Made by a program: the position numbers and the translations under genes. A model generated the notes under the pieces. The model searched no databases. It saw only the letters and a list, made by a program, of their open reading frames with translations, and was not told the origin of the DNA. This document shows, one piece after another, positions 1 to 8,341 of a stretch of 37,028 nt of DNA. Location: positions 1 through 37,028 of the forward strand of contig MKUB01000190.1 in NCBI GenBank assembly GCA_001898545.1, in the 5' to 3' direction. Each line of letters opens with the position of its first letter. The first letter of the stretch is position 1. Origin of the DNA: Sphingomonadales bacterium 63-6 (GTDB lineage: Bacteria; Pseudomonadota; Alphaproteobacteria; Sphingomonadales; Sphingomonadaceae).

Positions 1-624
1 CTCGAACTTGTAAGTCCAGCGTCCGTAATAGGTCATGGCCGCGCCGCCGAAGGGGCCGTCCAGCCCGTCGCTCTGCCAGTCAGGATCGTTGACGAGGATC
101 ACGGCGGTCTTCCCGCGCATGTCCACCCCGGCATAATCGTTCCAGCCCTTCTCGGGCGCGACAATGCCGTAGCCGACGAAGACCAGCTCGCTATCCTTCA
201 GCTCCACGCGCGGCTGTTCGCGATAGGTCACGCCTACCCATTGGCTGGCGTGGGCAAGCTCCATCTCCAGCCCCTTTCCCGCAACCGTCAGCGGCCCGAA
301 ATCCCGTCCGGTGATTTCCACCAGCGGCACATCCTGGAACCAACTTCCCTTGTTGCCGGGCTGCAGCCCCGCCGCCGAAAACTGACGGACCAGATAATCC
401 AGCGTCTTCGTCTCGCCCGCCGTACCGGGGAAGCGCCCCTCGAATTCGTCGGAGGACAGGGTCTTCGTCACTTCCCGCATCAGATCGGTATCGATCGGCA
501 CGGGCTCCACATCGGGAATGTCCAGCGCGGAGGCATGGGGCTTGGCAGCGCCTCCCGTGGTCCCGGTCGAGGCGCAGCCTGCCAGGAGCAGGGCGGCAGT
601 GGCGGGAAGGAGGAAGCGGAGCAT
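1..624 (-). CDS. M28-family peptidase lipoprotein, 5' part only
   Basis: The window shows the first 208 codons; the gene runs off the left edge. The start at 624 gives a lipoprotein signal: a hydrophobic stretch ending in L-L-A-G-C with the lipidated Cys at residue 17. The next region (E-F-E-G-R-F-P-G-T-A-G-E near residues 60-71, then D-Y-L-V-R-Q-F-S-A-A-G-L) is typical of the N-terminus of secreted M28 zinc aminopeptidases. The segment around V-F-V-G-Y-G-I-V-A-P followed by W-N-D-Y-A-G-V-D looks like the start of the inserted PA domain. The zinc ligands would lie beyond the window, so activity cannot be judged. It is probably anchored in the outer membrane facing the periplasm, trimming peptides. 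It diverges from glnE across about 115 bp. The family call comes from these N-terminal motifs alone. Confidence 0.78.
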   Translation of the reverse strand, partial: MLRFLLPATAALLLAGCASTGTTGGAAKPHASALDIPDVEPVPIDTDLMREVTKTLSSDEFEGRFPGTAGETKTLDYLVRQFSAAGLQPGNKGSWFQDVPLVEITGRDFGPLTVAGKGLEMELAHASQWVGVTYREQPRVELKDSELVFVGYGIVAPEKGWNDYAGVDMRGKTAVILVNDPDWQSDGLDGPFGGAAMTYYGRWTYKFE

Positions 625-740
625 GGCGGGGCCTGTCAGGATGCTGTTGACCCTTCTGCCTTGGCAGAGCGCGGGGGGTGAGACAAGCATGGGCCCGCCC
701 GCACTTGCCCGTCCCGGCGTGGCAGTGCAGGGAAGGGGCG

Positions 741-3455
741 ATGGAACGATCCTGGCAATCCGCGCTCGAACGGGCCCGTAAGCATTCCCCTTTCCTGTCG
801 CTGGGGCTCGACCGGCAGCCCGACCTCGTCGCCCTGCTTGAAGCCGGGCAGGGGGAACAGGCGCTGGCATGGGCCAAAGCGGCCGGCGAAGGCGCGCCCG
901 ATGTCGCCACTGCCCTGCGGCGGGAGCGCTGGGGCATGGCCGTTGCGCTGGGCATTGGCGATCTGGCAGACGCATTTCCGCTCAGCCGGGTCATGGCCGA
1001 ACTATCCGCCTTTGCGGACCGGGCGATGGACCAGGCGATTGCCGCCGCGATCCGCGCGCGGGTGGAAGATGCGGAACCCGCCGGGTTCACCGCGCTGGCG
1101 CTGGGCAAGCATGGTGCAGGCGAACTCAATTACAGTTCCGACATCGATCCGATCCTGCTCTACGATCCGGAGCATCTGCCTCGGCGCGAGCGGGACGAGC
1201 CGGGCGAGGCCGCGCAGCGCGTGGCGCGCACTCTGGTGGAAACCCTCTCTCGCCAGACGGCGGATGGCTATGTCTTCCGGGTCGATCTGCGGCTGCGTCC
1301 GGCCTCCGAAGTCTCCCCGCTGGCGATTTCCTTCAATGCGGCGCTGACCCATTACGAATCGCTCGCGCTGGCGTGGGAACGCGCCGCCTTCATTCGCGCG
1401 CGGGCCTGTGCGGGGGACATTGTGGCGGGGGAGGAATTCCTGCGCCAGATCCGGTCCTTCGTTTGGCGGCGCAATCTGGATTTCGGCGCGATCGAGGAAA
1501 TCCGCCGCCTCACTGCGCGCATCCGCTCCCACCATGGCGGGCCGCAGGCGCCGGGGCCCGGCTTCGACGTGAAGCGCGGGCGCGGCGGCATTCGCGAGGT
1601 GGAATTCTTCGCCCAGACGCATCAATTGATCCATGGCGGGCGACGCCCCTCGCTCAGGGTGCGGGGTACGCGCGCGGCGCTGGATGCGCTGGCGGCAGAA
1701 GGGATCATCGCTGCGGAAGACGCGCTGGTGCTGGGCGAAAGCTATGACCGGCTGCGCGTGATCGAACACCGGCTGCAAATGGTGGCCGACCGGCAGACGC
1801 ACAGCCTGCCTGCGGATCGCGATGCGCTGGACAATGTCGCGCGGCTGGACGGGCTGCCCGATGGGGACGCCCTGCTGATCGAGCTGACCGAAATCACCGA
1901 CCTTGTGGCAAGCCGCTATGACGCGCTGCTCGACGGGCCGGACAGCGCGGCCTCTCCCTTGCCTTTGGGGCAGGATGGTGTCGTGGCTGAACGGTTGCGC
2001 GATCTGGGCTTTTCCGATCCCGTCCATCTGGCCGAACGGATCGAGGGGTGGAGCGACGGGCGAGTGCGCGCTTTGCGCAGCGAGGCTGCCCGCGCCGCTT
2101 TCGAGGCAGTGTTCCCCACCTTGCTGGAGGCCTTGGCCAAGGCGCCGGACCCGGACCGGGCCGTGGCCCGTTGGGAAACCTTGCTAGTCAATCTGCCCAG
2201 CGCGGTGAATTTGTTCAGGCTACTGGAGGCCCGGCCGGGGCTGATGGAACAGCTCGTCGCGGTGCTGACCCTGGCGCCGCCGCTGGCGGATGAACTGGCG
2301 CGGCGGCCCGATCTGCTCGATGCGCTGATCGATACGACTGCGCTGGACCTGCCCGGCAGCGTCGATGAACTGGCCGCGCGGATGAGCCTGCCCGACGGCG
2401 CGGGTTATGAGGAACTGCTCGACCGGGTGCGCCGCGTGGTGGGGGAAACCCGCTTTGCGCTGGGCGTGCAACTGATCGAGGCCGCGCAGGACCCGCTGGA
2501 AATAGCCGAGGCCCTGTGCCGCACGGCGGAGGCTGCCCTGGCGGCATGCCTCAAGGGGGCGGAGGCCGAATTCGCCCGCGTCCATGGCCATATCGCCGGG
2601 CATGACCTGCTGGTGCTCGGCCTCGGGCGGCTGGGCGGCGGGGCGCTGACCCATGCTTCCGATCTCGATCTGGTCTATCTGTTCAGCACTGGTGGCAAGG
2701 CCGATGAGAGCAGCCTGCAATCCGACGGGGAAAGGCCCCTGGGCGTGACGCTCTATTTCAACCGGCTGGCCCAGCGGGTGACGGCAGCGCTCAGCGTCGC
2801 CACGGCGGAAGGGCCGCTTTACGAGGTGGACACTCGCCTGCGGCCGCAGGGCAATCAGGGGCCGCTTTCGGTCAGCCTGGATGGCTTTGAACGCTATCAG
2901 AAAGAAGACGCCTGGACCTGGGAGCATATGGCGCTCAACCGCGCGCGGGTGCTGGCGGGTCCGCCCGAAGCAAGGGCAAGGCTGGAGGCGATCCTGGCGG
3001 AGGTGCTGCACAGCCCGCGCGATCCGGAAAAGCTCAGGGAAGATGTGCTGACCATGCGCCGCGAAATGGCCTCGCACAAGGCGCCCAAGGGCGTGCTGGA
3101 TGTGAAGCTCCATCGCGGCGGGCTGGTCGATCTGGAATTCCTGATCCACTATCTGCAATTGCGCGAACGCATCGCGCTTACGCCCGAGATGGTCGGCGCG
3201 CTGACAGGGCTGGTGGAAGCGGGCCTGCTGCCTGAAGACCTGCTTGCGGCGCAGAAGCTGCTGATCCGCGTGCTGGTTTCCGCGCGCCTGCTGGCTCCCG
3301 ATTCGCAGGAACCTTCGGCGGCGGCCTGCGGCGTGCTGGCGCGCAGCTGCGGCGCTTCCTCTTACCCCGCCCTGCTTGAAATGCTGGCCGAGGCGCGCCA
3401 CGGCGTTGCGGCGGCCTGGGCCCGGATTTTCGGTGAAACATTGGAGATGGAATGA
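741..3455 (+). CDS. glnE: Bifunctional glutamine synthetase adenylyltransferase/deadenylase GlnE
   Basis: GlnE adds AMP to, and removes it from, the tyrosine of dodecameric glutamine synthetase under control of PII, setting ammonia assimilation in the cytoplasm. The 904-residue product has the two expected nucleotidyltransferase halves. The N-terminal (deadenylating) half carries G-K-H-G-A-G-E-L-N-Y-S-S-D-I-D around residue 134. The C-terminal (adenylating) half carries G-L-G-R-L-G-G-G-A-L-T-H-A-S-D-L-D around residue 641. Between them lie the R-G-x-G-G-I-R-E-V-E-F motif and, near the end, a second H-R-G-G-L-V-D-L-E-F copy. I chose ATG 741 over the upstream in-frame GTG at 678 because GGAAGGGG sits just before it and family members begin near this point. 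The length matches the family (about 900-950). The stop overlaps the next gene's start (ATGA), implying translational coupling with the peroxiredoxin. Confidence 0.95.
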   Translation: MERSWQSALERARKHSPFLSLGLDRQPDLVALLEAGQGEQALAWAKAAGEGAPDVATALRRERWGMAVALGIGDLADAFPLSRVMAELSAFADRAMDQAIAAAIRARVEDAEPAGFTALALGKHGAGELNYSSDIDPILLYDPEHLPRRERDEPGEAAQRVARTLVETLSRQTADGYVFRVDLRLRPASEVSPLAISFNAALTHYESLALAWERAAFIRARACAGDIVAGEEFLRQIRSFVWRRNLDFGAIEEIRRLTARIRSHHGGPQAPGPGFDVKRGRGGIREVEFFAQTHQLIHGGRRPSLRVRGTRAALDALAAEGIIAAEDALVLGESYDRLRVIEHRLQMVADRQTHSLPADRDALDNVARLDGLPDGDALLIELTEITDLVASRYDALLDGPDSAASPLPLGQDGVVAERLRDLGFSDPVHLAERIEGWSDGRVRALRSEAARAAFEAVFPTLLEALAKAPDPDRAVARWETLLVNLPSAVNLFRLLEARPGLMEQLVAVLTLAPPLADELARRPDLLDALIDTTALDLPGSVDELAARMSLPDGAGYEELLDRVRRVVGETRFALGVQLIEAAQDPLEIAEALCRTAEAALAACLKGAEAEFARVHGHIAGHDLLVLGLGRLGGGALTHASDLDLVYLFSTGGKADESSLQSDGERPLGVTLYFNRLAQRVTAALSVATAEGPLYEVDTRLRPQGNQGPLSVSLDGFERYQKEDAWTWEHMALNRARVLAGPPEARARLEAILAEVLHSPRDPEKLREDVLTMRREMASHKAPKGVLDVKLHRGGLVDLEFLIHYLQLRERIALTPEMVGALTGLVEAGLLPEDLLAAQKLLIRVLVSARLLAPDSQEPSAAACGVLARSCGASSYPALLEMLAEARHGVAAAWARIFGETLEME

Positions 3456-3928
3456 TGAGCACTCGTCCCGATATCGGCGATACTTTGCCGGACATCGCCC
3501 TTGCCACTCCCGAAGGCGGCACGGTGAAGCCCTCGGACTTCAAGGGGCGCAAGCTGGTGCTGTTCTTCTACCCCAAGGACGATACGCCCGGTTGCACGAC
3601 GGAGAACCAGGATTTCTCCGCGTTGGCAGGGGAATTCGCGGAAGCGGGCGTCGCCCTGCTGGGCATCAGCAAGGACCCGCCGAAGAAGCATACCAAATTC
3701 ATCGAGAAGCACAGCCTCACCGCGCCCCTCGCTTCCGATCCGGAAGAGAACGGCCTTGCCGATGCACTGGGCATCTGGACCGAGAAGAGCATGTATGGCC
3801 GGACCTACATGGGGATGGAGCGCACCACCTTTCTGGTTGATGCGGAAGGCAGGATCGCCCACGTCTGGCGCAAGGTGAAAGTGAAGGGGCACGCGGCGGA
3901 AGTTCTCGCCGCCGCCCGGGCGCTTTGA
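3452..3928 (+). CDS. bcp: Bcp/PrxQ-type peroxiredoxin with a single cysteine
   Basis: This is a thiol peroxidase of the AhpC/TSA fold that reduces H2O2 and organic or lipid hydroperoxides in the cytoplasm. The F-Y-P-K-D-D-T-P-G-C-T-T-E motif places the peroxidatic cysteine at residue 48 of 158, with the usual Thr/Pro before it and a conserved Arg late in the chain. Classical Bcp has a resolving Cys five residues after the first. Here that position is Asp (C-T-T-E-N-Q-D-F), and I find no other Cys in the protein, so it should act as a one-Cys enzyme needing an external thiol. The start overlaps the glnE stop; a second ATG follows at once (3455), so the exact first residue is uncertain by one. 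Co-transcription with glnE is likely from the overlap. Confidence 0.9.
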   Translation: MMSTRPDIGDTLPDIALATPEGGTVKPSDFKGRKLVLFFYPKDDTPGCTTENQDFSALAGEFAEAGVALLGISKDPPKKHTKFIEKHSLTAPLASDPEENGLADALGIWTEKSMYGRTYMGMERTTFLVDAEGRIAHVWRKVKVKGHAAEVLAAARAL

Positions 3929-3957
3929 CGCTGCCCGGGTCGATGTGACGTAGGTTT

Positions 3958-4752
3958 ATGTCCCTTTCAGCAGCCTCTTGCATTCGCGCCGCCTTGCTCA
4001 CCGCCGACCCTCGCGAGAAAGTCTTCGCGACCCGGGAAGTGGCGCGAAACTGGCGTTTGGGGCGGCTGGCCTTCGCCTTCGACGTCGAAATGCCGGACCG
4101 CCCTGCGTGGCCCGACGCGCCCGAACTGCTCCCGCCCAATCGCATGCCAAAGCGCGGAAAAGGTGGGTCGGAGCGGGCCCGCATCGCCCTGTGGCATGCG
4201 CTTTGCCACATAGAATTCGTGGCAATCGACCTCGCCCTCGACATGGCCGGCCGGTTCGGCGCCGAGATGGGTGAGGAATTCGTCTCGGACTTCTTGGGTG
4301 TGGCCGCCGACGAAGCGATGCATTTCGCCCTTCTGGAACGCAAACTCCGCTCTCTCGGCAGTTTCTACGGCGAATTGCCCGCCCACGGCGGCCTCTGGGA
4401 AGCAGCGGAGAACACCCGGCACGATGTCGCCGCGCGGCTGGCCGTAGTGCCAATGGTGCTGGAAGCCCGCGGGCTGGACGTAACGCCGGGCACGCTCGCC
4501 CGTGTTAGAGCGCAAGGGGATGAAGGCGGTGCGCGTATCCTCGAACGAATCCTGAGCGACGAAATCCGCCATGTTTCGGCCGGGACAAAACACTTCACCG
4601 CCTGTTGCGCGAAATCAATGAAAAGCCCGGAAATCCATTGGAAAGAACTGGTCAACTGCCACTTCCGCGGCACGGTTAAGCCACCATTCAACGACTCAGC
4701 GCGTTCCGCAGCCGGTTTATCGCTGAGCTTCTACGGCGAGCTTGCCTCCTGA
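3958..4752 (+). CDS. DUF455 ferritin-like protein (putative di-metal carboxylate protein)
   Basis: The 264-residue product is mostly helical. It shows the metal-ligand pattern of a ferritin-like di-iron protein: H-I-E at 84-86, D-E-A-M-H with E119/H122, a Glu in V-L-E-A-R-G-L-D around 169, and D-E-I-R-H with E202/H205. The length and the L-E-A-R-G-L-D-V-T-P-G block match the DUF455 family, which is widespread in proteobacteria and distantly related to the tRNA hydroxylase MiaE. The molecular function of DUF455 is not established. It has no signal peptide, so it is presumably cytoplasmic. It starts 29 bp after bcp on the same strand, so an oxygen- or peroxide-related operon with the peroxiredoxin is plausible but is inference. 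The short leader before ATG 3958 has only a weak AGG ribosome-binding match. Confidence 0.82.
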   Translation: MSLSAASCIRAALLTADPREKVFATREVARNWRLGRLAFAFDVEMPDRPAWPDAPELLPPNRMPKRGKGGSERARIALWHALCHIEFVAIDLALDMAGRFGAEMGEEFVSDFLGVAADEAMHFALLERKLRSLGSFYGELPAHGGLWEAAENTRHDVAARLAVVPMVLEARGLDVTPGTLARVRAQGDEGGARILERILSDEIRHVSAGTKHFTACCAKSMKSPEIHWKELVNCHFRGTVKPPFNDSARSAAGLSLSFYGELAS

Positions 4753-4769
4753 CGCCTGCCTTGTTTACG

Positions 4770-4785
4770 TCCCTGTCAACAGGGA
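4770..4785. other. Short perfect hairpin after the DUF455 gene
   Basis: TCCCTG and CAGGGA form a 6-bp perfect inverted repeat around a TCAA loop, starting 17 bp after the DUF455 stop. No T-run follows, so it is at best a weak terminator or RNA-end stabiliser. The rest of 4753-4902 holds no gene and should contain the promoter of the M23 gene, but I cannot pick one. Confidence 0.3.
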
Positions 4786-4902
4786 GGCACGGGGTCATTT
4801 CCCTCTGCTCGAAAACAACCAGCGGCCTTTGGCCACGCTCTTTGGGGATCAAGGACGACAATAAGTCGCCCGACGATTTTAGGACGGGATAACAGGTCGC
4901 AC

Positions 4903-5619
4903 ATGGTATTTTCTCTCTCGCTTCGTGCCCTTCCGGCGGCACTACTCGCTGCTGCTGCGTTAATGGGTGCAAGCCCGGCCTCCGCCCAGACCGAAGCCAC
5001 CGCCGCCCAGATCACCACCACGGTCCACAATCTCACCGATGGTCCCAACTCCAAGCTGGGCAAGGGTGACGAAGAATTCAGCAAGCTGTTCGACAGCTGG
5101 AAATCGCTCGATAACGGCAGTGGTGTTGCGATGCCGGCCGCTCGTCCCACAGTTTCCATCCCCTCGCGCTCGCCGCTAGCCAAGATGACGCTCACCAGCG
5201 GCTTCGGCATGCGTACTCACCCTGTTTTGGGTGGCCGCCGCAATCATAAGGGCATGGACCTCGCAGCACCCTCGGGCACTCCCGTCTATGCTCCTGCCGA
5301 TGGCCTTGTCGCCCGGGCGGACTGGTTCTCCAGCTACGGCAATTACATCCAGATCGAGCATGGCGGCGAAATCCAGACCCGCTATGGCCATCTTTCCGGC
5401 TTTGCGGTGCAGTCTGGTCAGACTGTACAGAAGGGCGATCTGATCGGTTATGTCGGCAGCACCGGCCGCTCGACCGGCCCGCACCTGCACTATGAAGTGC
5501 GCGTTGGCGGGATCGCGGTTGATCCCAGCCCTTATCTCGTCGGTGACGTCTCGCTCGCCAACCTCGATGTGAAGGTTGCCGAAGGCGCCCAGGGCGGACC
5601 GGACGACGACGAGGAATAA
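4903..5619 (+). CDS. Secreted M23 (LytM-type) peptidoglycan endopeptidase
   Basis: This zinc metallopeptidase cuts peptide cross-links of peptidoglycan in the periplasm. The 238-residue product starts with a clear Sec signal (hydrophobic residues 8-22, probable cleavage after A-S-P-A-S-A at 28). A short linker of about 60 residues follows, then a complete LytM domain (about 98-205). The zinc ligands are all present: H115 and D119 in N-H-K-G-M-D-L, and H196 in H-L-H-Y-E. The catalytic-site H163 (Y-G-H) and H194 are present too, so it should be active rather than a degenerate EnvC/NlpD-type activator. The tail is acidic (D-D-D-E-E). It stands alone, with about 150 bp before it and a strong terminator after it. 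Its specific cross-link and partner proteins cannot be told from sequence. Confidence 0.92.
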   Translation: MVFSLSLRALPAALLAAAALMGASPASAQTEATAAQITTTVHNLTDGPNSKLGKGDEEFSKLFDSWKSLDNGSGVAMPAARPTVSIPSRSPLAKMTLTSGFGMRTHPVLGGRRNHKGMDLAAPSGTPVYAPADGLVARADWFSSYGNYIQIEHGGEIQTRYGHLSGFAVQSGQTVQKGDLIGYVGSTGRSTGPHLHYEVRVGGIAVDPSPYLVGDVSLANLDVKVAEGAQGGPDDDEE

Positions 5620-5651
5620 GTTCCTCGCTCAGCGGAAGCGGAGCCAAAGAT

Positions 5652-5683
5652 AAAGGCGGCGGGATAACCCGGCCGCCTTTTTT
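5652..5683 (+). terminator. Rho-independent terminator after the M23 gene
   Basis: AAAGGCGGCGGG pairs with CCCGGCCGCCTTT (12 bp, one bulged G) around an ATAA loop, followed directly by a run of T ending at 5683. It starts 32 bp after the M23 stop. It could also work weakly on the opposite strand. Confidence 0.85.
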
Positions 5684-5727
5684 ATTGCCTTAACGGTCAA
5701 AGCCGATGCTTATCGACTGAAGGATTG

Positions 5728-5757
5728 AGGCAGCCTCCCCGAAGAGGAGGCCGCCTG
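5728..5757 (-). terminator. Stem-loop downstream of galU
   Basis: On the minus strand AGGCGGCCTCC pairs with GGAGGCTGCCT (11 bp including one G-U) around an 8-nt loop, 12 bp after the galU stop. A T-run is lacking, so termination strength is uncertain. Its position between convergent genes supports an end-of-transcript role. Confidence 0.55.
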
Positions 5758-5769
5758 CTTGGTCGAACG

Positions 5770-6642
5770 TCAGTCGAGGAGGCGCTTTGCCATGGAGCGC
5801 ACTTCTTCGCCCATGTCCTCACGTTCCAGCGCCAGCGCCAGGGTGGCCTCGACAAAACCGATCTTGCTGCCGCAGTCGAACCGGCGACCGGCAAAAGTCA
5901 CGGCATGGAACGGCTGTTGGCCAATCATCTTCGCCATCGCATCGGTCAGCTGGATTTCGCCGCCGGCACCCTTTTCCTGGCCTTCCAGAGTACGCATGAC
6001 CTCGGGCTGCAGGATATAACGACCGGAAATGATCTTGTTGGAAGGAGCCTTGTCGCGCGGAGGCTTTTCAACCAGCCCCTTCACTTCAGTGAGCGCGCCA
6101 TTGGCCTCGCCCGGATCGATCACGCCATAGGAAGAGACCTCCTCCATCGGCACTTCCAGCACGCTGATCAGATTGCCGCCTACTTCATTATAGGCCTCCA
6201 CCATCTGCTTCATGCAGCCCGGTGCGCCAATCATCAACTCGTCGGGCAGGAAGATGGCAAAGGGATCGTCGCCCACAATGGCCCGGGCACACCAGATCGC
6301 GTGGCCCAGACCCATGGGCACCTGCTGGCGCACCGTGATGATGTCGCCCGGAGTAGCGCGGCTCGAATCGAGGATGGAGAGATCCTTTCCTCGTTCCCTC
6401 ATCGTAGCCTCAAGCTCAAAGGCGATGTCGAAATGCTCGACGATCGCCGATTTGCCGCGCCCGGTTACGAAGATCATCTGTTCGATCCCCGCCTCCCGCG
6501 CCTCATCCACGGCATATTGGATCAGCGGCCGGTCAATGATCGGCAGCATTTCCTTGGGTATGGCCTTGGTCGCGGGGAGGAAGCGCGTGCCCAGTCCTGC
6601 GACAGGGAAAACGGCCTTCTTGATAGGTTTACGGCTGGTCAT
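5770..6642 (-). CDS. galU: UTP-glucose-1-phosphate uridylyltransferase GalU
   Basis: GalU makes UDP-glucose from UTP and glucose-1-phosphate, the donor for lipopolysaccharide core, exopolysaccharide and other glycans. The 290-residue product begins with the nucleotidyltransferase signature G-L-G-T-R-F-L-P-A-T-K at 16-26, followed by I-P-K-E-M-L-P. It also has the F-L-P-D-E and F-V-E-K-P-type blocks (G-L-V-E-K-P) expected of bacterial GalU. ATG 6642 is preferred over the longer reading frame from 6726, whose extra residues are not GalU-like. The only strong Shine-Dalgarno match lies unusually far upstream (listed separately). It is divergent from murA with about 100 bp between the starts. Together with the export genes at 17.5-21.6 kb it would feed surface polysaccharide synthesis. 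Confidence 0.95.
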   Translation of the reverse strand: MTSRKPIKKAVFPVAGLGTRFLPATKAIPKEMLPIIDRPLIQYAVDEAREAGIEQMIFVTGRGKSAIVEHFDIAFELEATMRERGKDLSILDSSRATPGDIITVRQQVPMGLGHAIWCARAIVGDDPFAIFLPDELMIGAPGCMKQMVEAYNEVGGNLISVLEVPMEEVSSYGVIDPGEANGALTEVKGLVEKPPRDKAPSNKIISGRYILQPEVMRTLEGQEKGAGGEIQLTDAMAKMIGQQPFHAVTFAGRRFDCGSKIGFVEATLALALEREDMGEEVRSMAKRLLD

Positions 6643-6658
6643 GATCGGCTTGTATGAA

Positions 6659-6666
6659 CACCTCCT
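6659..6666 (-). promoter_or_regulatory. Distant Shine-Dalgarno before galU
   Basis: Minus-strand AGGAGGTG is a near-perfect anti-16S match but lies 16 nt before the galU ATG instead of 5-9. No in-frame start codon occurs closer to it. The same stretch overlaps a possible promoter (TTGACG, 18 nt, TACAAG), which would start the mRNA almost at the ATG. The two readings conflict. Confidence 0.4.
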
Positions 6667-6743
6667 GCGGGGCGTCAACCTATCGCGATTAACTATCGAC
6701 GATACCCGGCTTGCCCCTTTCTCCATTCACGTTAAACGGCATT

Positions 6744-8027
6744 ATGGACAAGATTATTATCGAGGGCGGTCGTCGCCTTTCAGGCACGATTCCGGTCTCC
6801 GGAGCAAAGAATGCCGCGCTTACATTGCTCCCCTGCGCATTGCTTACGGATGAGCCGGTAACCCTCAGAAATCTGCCGCGTCTGGCAGATATTGACGGCT
6901 TCCAGCACCTCATGACGCAATTTGGCGTCTCCACTTCCATCGCCGGGGCGCGACCCGAGGATTTCGGCCGGGTCATGACGCTGGAGGCGACGCGGGTTAC
7001 CTCCACCACTGCGCCTTACGATCTGGTGCGCAAGATGCGCGCTTCGATTCTGGTGCTCGGCCCGATGCTGGCCCGCGCCGGGGAGGCAACCGTCTCGTTG
7101 CCCGGAGGGTGCGCCATCGGCAACCGCCCGATCGACCTGCATCTGCGCGCGCTTGAAGCGCTGGGCGCGGAGATCGAATTGGCTGCCGGCTATGTCCGCG
7201 CCCGCGCCCCGGATGGCGGCCTGCCCGGCGGGCGCTATTCCTTCCCTGTCGTGTCGGTCGGCGCGACGGAAAACGCACTGATGGCCGCCGCCCTCGCCAC
7301 GGGGAAGAGCACGCTGCACAATGCCGCGCGCGAGCCGGAAATCGTCGATTTGTGCAACCTCCTGGTCGCCATGGGAGCTGAAATCGAAGGCATCGGCACT
7401 TCGGAACTAACCATCCACGGCGTGCCGCGCCTTTATGGGGCGACCTACAAGGTGATGGCCGACCGGATCGAGGCCGGCTCCTATGCCTGCGCCGCTGCGA
7501 TCACCGGCGGCGAGGTGACCTTGCTGGGCGCCAAGTTCGAGGAAATGGAAGCCACGGTGCAGGCCCTGCGCGATGCGGGCGTATCGGTGAACGCGGTGAA
7601 GGATGGCATCCATGTCGCTGCCGACGGGCCGCTGAAGGCCGTCACCTTGTCCACTGCGCCCTATCCCGGTTTCGCCACTGACATGCAGGCTCAATTGATG
7701 GCCTTGCTTTGCCGCGCTGAAGGCACCAGCGTTCTGACCGAGACAATCTTCGAGAACCGCTACATGCACGTGCCGGAACTCAATCGCATGGGCGCGCATA
7801 TCGAAACCTCGGGCCGGACCGCGATCGTTCACGGCGTGAAGAAGCTGACCGGCGCGGAAGTGATGGCCACCGATCTGCGCGCATCGATGAGCCTCGTGAT
7901 CGCCGGACTCGCGGCGGAGGGCGAAACCCAAGTCCATCGCCTCTATCACCTGGATCGCGGTTATGAGCGGCTGGAAGAGAAGCTGGCGCTGCTCGGCGCG
8001 CAGATTGAACGCGTGGGCGACGGCTAG
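6744..8027 (+). CDS. murA: UDP-N-acetylglucosamine 1-carboxyvinyltransferase MurA
   Basis: MurA transfers enolpyruvate from PEP to UDP-GlcNAc, the first committed step of peptidoglycan synthesis in the cytoplasm. The 427-residue product has the EPSP-synthase-like fold motifs: the K22-N23 pair in S-G-A-K-N-A-A-L, and the catalytic cysteine at 123 in [11 protein letters not shown]. Cys (not Asp) here predicts sensitivity to fosfomycin, which is family knowledge. ATG 6744 begins M-D-K-I-I-I-E-G-G as in homologues. The longer frame from 6711 would add 11 residues of non-conserved sequence. I see no good ribosome-binding site (the leader is CGTTAAACGGCATT), so translation may be modest or leader-short. 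No paralogue is in the window. Confidence 0.95.
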   Translation: MDKIIIEGGRRLSGTIPVSGAKNAALTLLPCALLTDEPVTLRNLPRLADIDGFQHLMTQFGVSTSIAGARPEDFGRVMTLEATRVTSTTAPYDLVRKMRASILVLGPMLARAGEATVSLPGGCAIGNRPIDLHLRALEALGAEIELAAGYVRARAPDGGLPGGRYSFPVVSVGATENALMAAALATGKSTLHNAAREPEIVDLCNLLVAMGAEIEGIGTSELTIHGVPRLYGATYKVMADRIEAGSYACAAAITGGEVTLLGAKFEEMEATVQALRDAGVSVNAVKDGIHVAADGPLKAVTLSTAPYPGFATDMQAQLMALLCRAEGTSVLTETIFENRYMHVPELNRMGAHIETSGRTAIVHGVKKLTGAEVMATDLRASMSLVIAGLAAEGETQVHRLYHLDRGYERLEEKLALLGAQIERVGDG

Positions 8028-8095
8028 TGTTCGCTACTGGACCTTTTGCCCGCCCCCGCGCGTTGATTGACTGAAACAGCAAAGGAGCGACGCAT

Positions 8096-8341
8096 ATGGG
8101 TATCGTGAGGCTTGGCGTTTTCGCGGCACTGGGCGCCCTTGTTTACAGTGCCTTCCGCAAGAACAAGCAGGAGACGCCGCCCGCTGCTTTCGCGGATGGG
8201 CAACACGCCCCCGGCAATCAGACCCAGGTTCGCGATGCAGGACCAGACGCCACGCGGGACGACACGCGTGAAGGCTGGACCAAGGAAGACGAGGCAAGCG
8301 ACGAGAGCTTTCCGGCCAGCGATCCCCCCGCGACTTATTAA
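8096..8341 (+). CDS. Small membrane-anchored hypothetical protein with D-E-S-F-P-A-S-D-P-P motif
   Basis: The 81-residue protein has a short hydrophobic N-terminus (about residues 3-18, G-V-F-A-A-L-G-A-L-V-Y-S-A-F) followed by basic residues, so it is probably an N-in or signal-anchor protein. A charged hydrophilic tail follows, ending W-T-K-E-D-E-A-S-D-E-S-F-P-A-S-D-P-P. I recognise that final motif as recurrent in small uncharacterised proteobacterial proteins, but no function is known to me. An excellent AAAGGAG at 8081-8087 with 8-nt spacing supports ATG 8096. It follows murA by 68 bp and may be co-transcribed. Its stop codon overlaps the stop of the convergent RHH gene. Confidence 0.75.
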   Translation: MGIVRLGVFAALGALVYSAFRKNKQETPPAAFADGQHAPGNQTQVRDAGPDATRDDTREGWTKEDEASDESFPASDPPATY

